Shown here one piece after another: positions 1 through 7,153 of a stretch of DNA of 8,571 nucleotides. Made by a program: the position numbers and the translations under genes. Origin of the DNA: Phytoactinopolyspora endophytica (GTDB taxonomy: Bacteria > Actinomycetota > Actinomycetes > Jiangellales > Jiangellaceae); NCBI RefSeq assembly GCF_004138495.1, contig NZ_ML142849.1, forward strand, positions 222,809 to 231,379, given 5' to 3'. The notes under the pieces were generated by a model that made no database searches, was not told the DNA's origin, and was given only the letters and a program-made list of their open reading frames with translations. Each line of letters starts with the position of its first letter. The first letter of the stretch is position 1.

Positions 1-20
1 GGCAAATCCTGTTGTCATAG

Positions 21-1523
<1,503 letters not shown>

Positions 1524-1545
1524 GACCAATGAGCGAAACGGCGCG

Positions 1546-1725
1546 TTACTCCCCGTCCGAGACCTTGACCTCGGCACGCACAGGAACCGCGCAGACCCCA
1601 TCGATGCAGACGCCGGCCGTCGAGTCACTGTCCACGACGACCAGTCCACCCGAGAACGGGGCGGCGGGTTCCGGCTTGTTCACCAGGTCTGGCCTGCTCA
1701 CCGCGTCGTGGTTATGGTCCGGCAT
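1546..1725 (-). CDS. Small CX4C protein coupled to the FrnE-like oxidoreductase
   Basis: A 59-residue protein with no family I can name. It has a His-rich start (MPDHNHD), a Pro-rich stretch (KPEPAAP), a short hydrophobic segment (GGLVVVD) and then C40-IDGV-C45, a CX4C pair, followed by a charged tail. There is no signal peptide. Third codon positions are strongly GC-rich, which supports real coding. The ATG at 1725 is chosen because AAGGAA lies 8 nt upstream; a GTG at 1731 would overlap the stop of the preceding gene as GTGA but sits only 2 nt from that ribosome site. Either start implies translational coupling to the CPWC oxidoreductase. Deinococcus FrnE is reported to carry both CXXC and C-terminal CX4C motifs, so this may be a detached tail, a partner or a substrate. 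Its stop lies 22 bp from the argG stop (convergent). Confidence 0.65.
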   Translation of the reverse strand: MPDHNHDAVSRPDLVNKPEPAAPFSGGLVVVDSDSTAGVCIDGVCAVPVRAEVKVSDGE

Positions 1726-1727
1726 GA

Positions 1728-2384
1728 TCACAGTTCCTTCCGGGCGATGCGTTCGAGGACGTTGGTGAAGACGTCAGACGGCTGCGCGCCGGATACACCG
1801 ACACGTCCGTCGAAGACGTAGAACGGCACGCCGTTGATCCCGAGGGAATGCGCCTGGGCGATGTCCGCGGCCACGTCGTCGGCGTACGCGCCGGACTCCA
1901 GCGCGTCCCGGGCCTTCTCCGGGTCCACCCCAATCTCGTCGGCGAGTGCCACCAGCTCACCGACACGCCCGACATGCCGGCCTTGTTCGAAATACGCCTT
2001 GAGCAGCCGCTCCTTCATGTCCACCTGTTTGCCGACGGTCTTGGCGTAGTGAAGCAGCTCGTGCGCCTTCAACGTCTTCGTGTGCTGAAGGGCCTCGTAG
2101 TCGAACGCCAGGCCTTCCTCAGCGGCCAGGCTCGTCATCTGCGTCAGCATCTGCTCGACCTGGTCGTTGGGCATACCTTTGTGCCGCGCCAAGAAGTCCA
2201 CCTCGGAGCCCGCGAAGTCCACCGGTGTGTCCGGAGCGAGCTCGAACGAGTGAAACTCGATCGCCACCTCTCCGTGCCACGTGGACAGCGCCCGCTCCAG
2301 GCGACGCTTTCCCACATAGCACCAAGGACAGGCCACGTCGGACCAGACATCGATCTTGATCGCCGATTCAGCGGAAACACTCAC
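1728..2384 (-). CDS. DsbA-family oxidoreductase, FrnE-like
   Basis: A thioredoxin-fold dithiol/disulfide oxidoreductase of the DsbA/FrnE group, 218 residues from the GTG at 2384. The first strand IKIDVWSD leads into C19-PWC-22, the active site, then YVGKRRLE. A helical insert spans roughly residues 55-150. The conserved GINGVPFYVF with cis-Pro 187 and the SGAQP segment close the fold. No signal peptide precedes the first strand, so it should be cytoplasmic, unlike exported DsbA. The only cysteines are C19 and C22; the CX4C found at the C-terminus of some FrnE proteins is absent here but occurs in the coupled downstream protein. A TTG at 2396 with AGAGG about 9 nt upstream would add four residues, and I cannot exclude it. 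It is divergent from the metallo-hydrolase gene. Polyketide involvement, as for the name-giving FrnE, is not supported by any neighbour. Confidence 0.9.
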   Translation of the reverse strand: MSVSAESAIKIDVWSDVACPWCYVGKRRLERALSTWHGEVAIEFHSFELAPDTPVDFAGSEVDFLARHKGMPNDQVEQMLTQMTSLAAEEGLAFDYEALQHTKTLKAHELLHYAKTVGKQVDMKERLLKAYFEQGRHVGRVGELVALADEIGVDPEKARDALESGAYADDVAADIAQAHSLGINGVPFYVFDGRVGVSGAQPSDVFTNVLERIARKEL

Positions 2385-2484
2385 ATCCAGAGCCAACCCC
2401 GACCGCCTCTGCCCTATTCCGGGCCATGCCCCGCGTTAAGCGGCACTATCCCGTCGTAGCTCGCATCGGACACAATCGGGAGAC

Positions 2485-3279
2485 ATGCGAATCGGGGACA
2501 TCGACGTGCTGCCGCTCTCGGACGGCACCTTCGTCGCCCGGCCCGAGTACTTCACCACACGCGTCCCGGAAACACCCGGCCATCCGTTCGACGCCGATGG
2601 CGTCGCTTGGTTGCCGATCGGCTGCTTTCTGATCCGAACCGGCGACCGTGTCATCCTCGTCGACGCCGGACTCGGACCCGTTCGACAGACGTTGCCGCAC
2701 GACATGGAGCTGGTCGGTGGCCAGCTCCCCGTCGCGCTGCGCACGTCTGGTGTCAGCGCGGCCGACATCACTGATGTCATCTGCACGCATCTCCACGCCG
2801 ACCACGTGGGATGGCTCTTCGACCGTGACGGGAATGCGACATTCCCGACAGCCAACATCTGGTTCGGCGCCGGGGACGGACACCACTTCGTCGACGGACC
2901 GGGTGAGATGTTCGATCACATCAGGCAGGGGTTCCGGAACGGATCGGTTGCTCTGCGCGCACTGGACCACGACCACGTCGTCACGGCCGGCGTCGAGATC
3001 GTCCGCACGCCCGGACACACGCCAGGTCATTGCGCGGTCATCATCTCCTCTGGCCTGGACCGTGCGATGCTCGTCGGCGATGCCATCACCTGCCCGGTCC
3101 AGCTCACCGAACCGACCTGGCGCTCGATGGGAGATGTCGATCCACCCCTGGCCGACCGTACCCGCGAAGAGCTCTGGCGGGAACTTGAGGACGAGCACAC
3201 CATCGGGACCGGCGCACATTTCCCGGAACTGCAATTCGGCCGGGTGCTGACTGGACAGGGCCGCACGTGGTCCACCTGA
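2485..3279 (+). CDS. MBL-fold metallo-hydrolase, lactonase-like
   Basis: A 264-residue hydrolase of the metallo-beta-lactamase fold. Metal-ligand motifs appear in order: H102-LHAD-H107 within CTHLHADHVGW, H182 in TPGHTPGH, D199 in LVGDA, and H245 in GTGAHFPE. The N-terminus (VLPLSDGTFVARP) and the IGCFLIRTGDRVILVDAGLG segment resemble the group holding N-acyl-homoserine lactonases and related hydrolases. That suggests a two-metal enzyme acting on a lactone or ester, but substrate cannot be read from sequence and many relatives are uncharacterised. There is no signal peptide. The ATG at 2485 has only a poorly spaced GGGAG; CACAAT at 2471-2476 could be a -10 for a near-leaderless mRNA. The upstream neighbour is divergent and the downstream exporter convergent, so it is probably monocistronic. 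The fold is certain and the substrate open. Confidence 0.92.
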   Translation: MRIGDIDVLPLSDGTFVARPEYFTTRVPETPGHPFDADGVAWLPIGCFLIRTGDRVILVDAGLGPVRQTLPHDMELVGGQLPVALRTSGVSAADITDVICTHLHADHVGWLFDRDGNATFPTANIWFGAGDGHHFVDGPGEMFDHIRQGFRNGSVALRALDHDHVVTAGVEIVRTPGHTPGHCAVIISSGLDRAMLVGDAITCPVQLTEPTWRSMGDVDPPLADRTREELWRELEDEHTIGTGAHFPELQFGRVLTGQGRTWST

Positions 3280-3287
3280 CCATGTCC

Positions 3288-3307
3288 GAGCGCCCGTCCG
3301 GGCCCTC
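3288..3307. terminator. Possible bidirectional terminator hairpin
   Basis: In the 29-bp gap between two convergent stops, GAG-c-GCCC pairs with GGGC-c-CTC around a GTCC loop: 7 paired bases with one C/C mismatch. There is no T-tract on either strand, as is common for GC-rich actinobacterial terminators. Position supports it, but the structure is short. Confidence 0.35.
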
Positions 3308-3308
3308 G

Positions 3309-4466
3309 CTATGCGGGCACAGCCGTGACCGACGCGGTCGGTTCAGGAAGCCTTCGGAACAGGAGCCAGCTGACCGCTGGCATCGCGATCAGCGGCGCGA
3401 GCGCCACCTGGAGGGACGCTGCATCGGCGATGCTGCCGACGATCGGGCTGACGATGCCGCCGATGCTGACAGCCAGGCCGAGCGTGACCCCGCTGGCGGT
3501 GCCGACACGCGACGGGAGGTAATCCTGTCCAAGAGTGATCTGTAGCGAGAACGGCATATAGAGGCCGGCAGAGGTCAACGCCACGAACAGGTACAACGCC
3601 GGTCCGGGTATGAGCACTATCCCCGTGACGGCGACAACAGAGATCAGGTATGCGCGGCGCACGACGGTGACCCGGTCCCAGCGGTTGGCCAGTCTGCCTC
3701 CGAGCAGCGTGCCCGCCGCTCCACCCAGGTAAAGGATGAACAGCGCTGCGGCACCAGCCGTCGCACCGCCCGAGGTGCGCTCCTGAGCATAGAGCGAGAT
3801 GAACGTGCTCAGGCCGATGAACACGATCGACCGGCAGACCACGGCAAATGAGAGTTTCGCGAACGATGCATTGTCGTTCGTGCCTACGTGGACAGCTGTG
3901 CTGGCACGGGTTCGTGTTTCCGTATCCAGTGCGCGCAACACGGGAAGGCACAGCACGCTGCCGGCGAGAGCCGGTACCAAGAGCAGAGGCGAGAGCCGAA
4001 GACCGCCGGTGGCGACGACGGCGGCGACCATGATGGGAGCGACGGCGAAGCCGATGTTTCCACCGAGGGAGAACCAGCCCATCGCAGTGTGACTCCCCCG
4101 GCTGGCAATCCGCGCGACGCGAGCAGACTCAGGATGATAGGCCGCGACGCCGATCCCGGATACGGCAACGAACGCCAACGTCAGGGGGTAGGAGCCGCTT
4201 ATGCCGCTCAATGCGATCCCCAGCCCGCCGAGGATCGTGCTCGCGGGCAGCAGCCAGGGCAGCGCCCGCCTGTCGGTCAGCGCTCCGAACAGCGGCTGGA
4301 CCAGCGAAGACAACAGCGACGCAGCAAGGACGATGCCCGAGGCCGCCGCGTATGTGTAGGCCCGCTCGGCGATGAAGAACGGGACGAGGGACGCCACAGA
4401 GCCCTGGTACACGTCCACGCACGCATGTCCGACTGACAGCAGGGTGATGGATCTGTTTCTCGGCAC
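3309..4466 (-). CDS. MFS exporter of the fosmidomycin-resistance (Fsr) family
   Basis: A 385-residue inner-membrane transporter of the major facilitator superfamily, with hydrophobic stretches consistent with 12 membrane spans. Near the N-terminus, GHACVDVYQGSVASLVPFFI matches the Fsr-type first span. FGALTDRRALPW (60-71) is the loop 2-3 motif, and YHPESARVARIAS (110-122) followed by FSLGGNIGFAVAPI is the Fsr signature (FHPESSRVARMAS in E. coli). Family members export drugs such as fosmidomycin using proton motive force; the substrate here is unknown. The GTG at 4466 is chosen: longer starts (ATG at 4538) would run into the AraC coding region and add an unlike, arginine-rich leader. A clear ribosome site is not visible. 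It is divergent from the AraC-type gene with 54 bp between starts, an arrangement typical of an exporter controlled by its neighbour. Confidence 0.93.
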   Translation of the reverse strand: MPRNRSITLLSVGHACVDVYQGSVASLVPFFIAERAYTYAAASGIVLAASLLSSLVQPLFGALTDRRALPWLLPASTILGGLGIALSGISGSYPLTLAFVAVSGIGVAAYHPESARVARIASRGSHTAMGWFSLGGNIGFAVAPIMVAAVVATGGLRLSPLLLVPALAGSVLCLPVLRALDTETRTRASTAVHVGTNDNASFAKLSFAVVCRSIVFIGLSTFISLYAQERTSGGATAGAAALFILYLGGAAGTLLGGRLANRWDRVTVVRRAYLISVVAVTGIVLIPGPALYLFVALTSAGLYMPFSLQITLGQDYLPSRVGTASGVTLGLAVSIGGIVSPIVGSIADAASLQVALAPLIAMPAVSWLLFRRLPEPTASVTAVPA

Positions 4467-4501
4467 ATCGCCATGTTCACCGGCAGACGCCGTGTCGCGC
4501 T

Positions 4502-4518
4502 TCCGATAAACTGTCGGA
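4502..4518 (+). promoter_or_regulatory. Inverted repeat and -10 element between exporter and regulator
   Basis: TCCGA (4502-4506) and TCGGA (4514-4518) form a perfect inverted repeat with a 7-bp spacer. The spacer contains TAAACT (4507-4512), which fits the actinobacterial TAnnnT -10 and ends 8 nt before the regulator ATG. A protein bound to this repeat would cover the promoter of the regulator gene and could also act on the exporter gene. No convincing -35 is seen for either direction. Role is inferred from position. Confidence 0.4.
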
Positions 4519-4520
4519 CA

Positions 4521-5315
4521 ATGACGGAGATCCGCCATCAACCTGTTGCGCCGACGCACGCTCGGCTACTGGAGCATGGCGGTGCTATCGATGCGCACCG
4601 TCACGATGATCACCAGATCGTCTACGCTTCCCGCGGGGTGCTGGCCATCACCACCGACGCGGGTTCGTGGGTGGCACCCGCCACCCACGCCATCTGGGTA
4701 CCCGCTGGAACGGCACACGCCCACCAGGCCCATGGTGAGCTGGAACTCCACCTGGTCGGCCTCCCCGCCACCGACAATCCGCTGGGACTGGACGATCCCA
4801 CGGTGCTGACCGTCAGTCCTCTGCTACGTGAGCTGATCCTCGCGTACACCCGCACCTCGAACGACGACACCCCGGAACGCGGGCGGTTAAGAGCGGTCCT
4901 GCTCGACCAGTTGAAGGCCTCGCCCCAGCAGCCCGTACATCTTCCGGCTCCCACCGACTCTCGGCTTAAGGCGCTCTGCGCGATCTTGCGTGCTGATCCG
5001 ACCGACAACCGGACCCTCGCCGCACTTGGAAGGCAGGTCGGCGCAAGCGACCGCACCCTGGCCCGGCTTTTCAAGTCCGACCTCGGCATGACCTTCCCGC
5101 AGTGGCGCACCCAGCTGCGCCTGTATCGTGCTCTCGTCCTGCTGGCGGAGAACACGCCGGTGACCGCCGTCGCCCACACCTGCGGATGGGCATCTGCCAG
5201 TGCTTTCATCGACGTCTTCCACCGAGCTTTCGGGCACACACCAGGAACTCACCGCCAGGCGCGCCTGGAGCGCCGGCAGAACTCAGTTGCCGCCATGGGC
5301 TCGGCTCCTGAATGA
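4521..5315 (+). CDS. AraC-family regulator, NimR-like
   Basis: A 264-residue cytoplasmic transcription factor. Residues about 15-80 form a small cupin (His-rich HRHDDH at 26-31, SRGVLAITTD, WVPAGTAH at 59-66) for effector sensing. Residues about 150-245 are the AraC DNA-binding domain with two helix-turn-helix units: LAALGRQVGASDRTLARLFK (167-186) and VAHTCGWASASAFIDVFHRA (217-236), ending AFGHTPGTHR. The cupin-plus-AraC layout beside a divergent MFS exporter recalls E. coli NimR/NimT. The ATG at 4521 is chosen over an upstream ATG at 4473 because the upstream one precedes the -10-like TAAACT and encodes an unrelated arginine-rich leader. The mRNA is probably close to leaderless. The stop overlaps the kinase start as ATGA, so the two are one transcript. 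The ligand is unknown. Confidence 0.92.
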   Translation: MTEIRHQPVAPTHARLLEHGGAIDAHRHDDHQIVYASRGVLAITTDAGSWVAPATHAIWVPAGTAHAHQAHGELELHLVGLPATDNPLGLDDPTVLTVSPLLRELILAYTRTSNDDTPERGRLRAVLLDQLKASPQQPVHLPAPTDSRLKALCAILRADPTDNRTLAALGRQVGASDRTLARLFKSDLGMTFPQWRTQLRLYRALVLLAENTPVTAVAHTCGWASASAFIDVFHRAFGHTPGTHRQARLERRQNSVAAMGSAPE

Positions 5316-6226
5316 TGACGACGATGCGCACGAACACGATGCGTGCCGACGAGGTCGAGAGCGACGTCCCGCTGGTACGCCGGCTGCTGGCCGGACAGTT
5401 TCCTCAATGGGCAGAGCTGCCGATCGAACCTGTCGATTCGCACGGCACCGACCACGATATCTATCGCCTTGGCGAGCACCTGGCAGCCCGCCTGCCGCGC
5501 TCCTCCTGGGCCGCAGAGCACGTAGCGAAGGAAGCCGAGTGGCTGCCGAGACTCGCCCCGCACCTGCCGCTCGCGATTTCGGTGCCGATGGCGCACGGCC
5601 GCCCGGCCGACGGCTATCCGTTCGACTGGTCCGTGTGCACCTGGCTGGCCGGCAAGAACGCGAACGGCACGATCGCCGACCTGAACCAAGCGGCCGTAGA
5701 CCTCGCGGCCTTCGTGAGAGCATTGCGCCGCGTCGACACGGCAGGTGCGCGCCCACGACCACCGCATAGCCGGGGCGGCCCGCTCATCGAGTGCGACGAG
5801 CGTGTGCGGCGATCGATCGCTGAGCTCGGCGACCGGATCGACGTCGACGCCACCCTGCAGAGCTGGGAGGAATCGCTCGACGCTCCGCCATGCGACGGCG
5901 ACGAGGCCTGGGTGCACGGCGACTTGCTGTCGGGCAACCTGATCGTCGTCGACGGGCGCCTCACGGGCGTCATCGACTTCGGCAGTCTGACCGTCGGGGA
6001 CCCAGCATGCGACCTGCAACCAGCGTGGCACGTCTTCGCGGGTGAGAGCCGGACGCGGTTCCGGACCGAGCTTGCGGCCGACCACGCCTCGTGGCTCCGC
6101 GGCCGGGGCTGGGCGCTCTACCAAGCCGTGACTGCGCTGGCGCACTTCTCGGCAGCGAATCCCGAGCTGAACCGCCAGGCTCTAAGCACGCTCGTGCGCA
6201 TCCACGCCGACCGCTCGGAAGAATGA
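5312..6226 (+). CDS. Aminoglycoside phosphotransferase (APH)-family kinase
   Basis: A 304-residue small-molecule kinase of the APH fold. The catalytic loop is WVHGDLLSGN (H202, D204, N209) and the metal-binding motif IDFG follows (D222), then TVGDPACDL. The N-terminal lobe has a glycine/nucleotide-loop region GTDHDIYRLGEHLAARLPR (45-63), with Arg where many kinases have Lys. Relatives in actinobacteria, as I recall them, start at a sequence like MRADEVESDVPLVRRL, which is residue 10 here (ATG at 5339); the ATG at 5312 is kept because it overlaps the regulator stop by 4 bp (ATGA), the usual coupling form. No good ribosome site precedes either. Such enzymes phosphorylate hydroxyls of antibiotics or sugars; this subfamily is mostly uncharacterised, so resistance is not shown. 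Co-transcription with an exporter regulator suggests a detoxification role. Confidence 0.92.
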   Translation: MMTTMRTNTMRADEVESDVPLVRRLLAGQFPQWAELPIEPVDSHGTDHDIYRLGEHLAARLPRSSWAAEHVAKEAEWLPRLAPHLPLAISVPMAHGRPADGYPFDWSVCTWLAGKNANGTIADLNQAAVDLAAFVRALRRVDTAGARPRPPHSRGGPLIECDERVRRSIAELGDRIDVDATLQSWEESLDAPPCDGDEAWVHGDLLSGNLIVVDGRLTGVIDFGSLTVGDPACDLQPAWHVFAGESRTRFRTELAADHASWLRGRGWALYQAVTALAHFSAANPELNRQALSTLVRIHADRSEE

Positions 6227-6311
6227 CCCAGCAGCTGAGCCAGACGCCTGGAACACACCAATCCCGGTCAACAGAACGCTCCACACTTTGACGACGCCAG
6301 CCACGACGTGG

Positions 6312-6707
6312 TCAACCTCGCTCCAACGCCTTACCGATGTCAGGCTGCCGCCGTTGCCAGTACTTCTCGATCTCGTCGCGCCGCAGAGGCAGCGTCGGAT
6401 CATCGGCCACGTCGTCAAGATAGCCGAGCCCGAGAACGATCGCGGCTACGGCTTGGCGAGGCACCCGTGGACGATACCGCTCGACGAAGAATCCCAACCC
6501 CGTCTCGACTTTGAATTCGGTCCGTTGCTCAATGGTCAGTAAGTCGAAGTAGTCCCGCAGCTCTCCACGGTCCGCGATGACCTTCAACTTCATCGCGAAC
6601 AAGTCGCGCAGACCAGCGACCTCAACCCCACCGACCGACCCCTTCCGCCAGGCCTCACGAGTCGAAGCCGGAAGGAACGACTCCAAATCCTTGGGAAGCG
6701 AGCTCAC
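6312..6707 (-). CDS. AbiEii-like nucleotidyltransferase lacking its catalytic core
   Basis: A 131-residue protein whose C-terminal part, GGVEVAGLRDLFAMKLKVIADRGELRDYFDL (residues 26-56) to GLGYLDDVADDPTLP, is the conserved back half of AbiEii/type IV toxin-like nucleotidyltransferases. The start (SSLPKDLESFLP...TREAW, 2-20) resembles the usual N-terminus of relatives as I recall them. The expected middle, with a GGTALA-type motif and the Asp-x-Asp metal site, is missing: residue 20 passes almost directly to the back half. The frame stays open, so this looks like an in-frame deletion and not decay by stops. GTG at 6707 follows the upstream stop by 3 nt, with GGTGAG 7 nt before it as ribosome site. 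GC is visibly lower than around it. It is probably not catalytically active; a natural short form is the alternative. Confidence 0.7.
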   Translation of the reverse strand: MSSLPKDLESFLPASTREAWRKGSVGGVEVAGLRDLFAMKLKVIADRGELRDYFDLLTIEQRTEFKVETGLGFFVERYRPRVPRQAVAAIVLGLGYLDDVADDPTLPLRRDEIEKYWQRRQPDIGKALERG

Positions 6708-6710
6708 CTT

Positions 6711-6977
6711 TTAACTCACCCCAGCTGCGGCGGCAAGATTACGTGCCAACGCGGCACGACGAGGACTGGCATGCCTCAGCTTCGCAACCGAAGCGAGCGC
6801 ATCGGCCGGCAAATGCTGAACAGCCCATCCCCACGCCGCAACGTCATCAGCCATAAGCAGCCGCGACGCGATGTATCGGGCATCACGTTCAAGATCTAAC
6901 GAGGACAGATCGGCGTTCCAGAAGAGGTAAGCAAACCTCTCCGGCATCTGCTCAACGTCCATCTTCTTGAGACGCAC
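6711..6977 (-). CDS. DUF6922-like partner of the AbiEii-like gene
   Basis: An 88-residue protein. The pattern ERFAYLFWNADLSSLDLERD, then ARYIASRLLMADDVAAWGW and LRHASPRRAALARNL, fits the DUF6922-like group found beside AbiEii-type nucleotidyltransferase genes, where it is thought to act as antitoxin or accessory. That assignment is by recall and unverified. The GTG at 6977 is well supported: GAGGAGGG lies 7 nt upstream, and a strong promoter lies just beyond. A downstream ATG at 6962 would lose that ribosome site. The stop is 3 nt before the next GTG, so the two genes form one operon. If the toxin is inactive, this protein may have lost its role or taken another. No helix-turn-helix or ribbon-helix-helix is obvious, so autoregulation by it is not evident. 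Confidence 0.7.
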   Translation of the reverse strand: MRLKKMDVEQMPERFAYLFWNADLSSLDLERDARYIASRLLMADDVAAWGWAVQHLPADALASVAKLRHASPRRAALARNLAAAAGVS

Positions 6978-6984
6978 AATTCAA

Positions 6985-7031
6985 CCCTCCTCTTACCTGC
7001 CATTATCCCATCCAGAAACTCGCCACGTCAC
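6985..7031 (-). promoter_or_regulatory. Promoter and ribosome site of the DUF6922/AbiEii-like operon
   Basis: Reading the minus strand, GTGACG (7031-7026, 4/6 to TTGACA), an 18-bp spacer and GATAAT (7007-7002, 5/6 to TATAAT) are followed by GAGGAGGG (6992-6985) and the GTG at 6977. The predicted transcript starts near 6995, giving an 18-nt leader. This is the most canonical promoter-plus-ribosome-site arrangement in the window. The palindrome CACGCGTG (7029-7036) overlaps the -35. Confidence 0.6.
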
Positions 7032-7103
7032 GCGTGCCACACCCTAGCGCCGGTGTCGATCATGTCGGCACGCCACGATGCCAGGTAGCGAGCTGGCGAC
7101 TTT

Positions 7104-7142
7104 CAGCGTGCTGGCCCGATGACTCGCCGGTGACAGCGTGCT
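7104..7142 (+). repeat. Direct repeat CAGCGTGCT, two copies 30 bp apart
   Basis: CAGCGTGCT occurs at 7104-7112 and 7134-7142, extending to 11 bp with one difference (next bases GG and AG). The 30-bp period is close to three helical turns, which would place both copies on one face of the DNA. The first copy lies upstream of the candidate -35 of the DUF2293 gene and the second overlaps the spacer and the first base of its -10, so the pair could be an operator. Inference from position. Confidence 0.4.
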
Positions 7143-7147
7143 AGAAA
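7119..7147 (+). promoter_or_regulatory. Putative leaderless promoter of the DUF2293 gene
   Basis: ATGACT (7119-7124, 4/6 to TTGACA), a 17-bp spacer and TAGAAA (7142-7147, 4/6 to TATAAT) place the transcript start at or near the ATG at 7154. No Shine-Dalgarno precedes that ATG, which agrees with leaderless initiation. Confidence 0.4.
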
Positions 7148-7153
7148 ACAGGC

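Noticed and set aside
1848..2459. 203-codon open frame opposite the FrnE-like gene
   Set aside because: Shadow of a gene with a clear CPWC/cis-Pro thioredoxin fold; no ribosome site or domain of its own.
3888..4436. 182-codon open frame opposite the MFS exporter
   Set aside because: Low-complexity, charged translation with no domain; antisense to well-supported membrane spans.
5249..6145. 298-codon open frame antisense to the kinase gene
   Set aside because: Long, but the sense strand has catalytic HGDLLSGN and IDFG motifs. The antisense product shows no family features and would overlap the end of the AraC gene.
6301..6311. CCACG-A-CGTGG palindrome as a terminator after the toxin-like gene
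   Set aside because: Only 5-bp arms with a 1-bp centre, so the hairpin would be at most 4 bp with a 3-nt loop, and no T-tract follows.
6708..6977. Search for the missing toxin core in another frame of the preceding segment
   Set aside because: That segment is fully used by the DUF6922-like protein, and no GG-x-ALA or Asp-x-Asp pattern appears. The core is deleted and not frameshifted.
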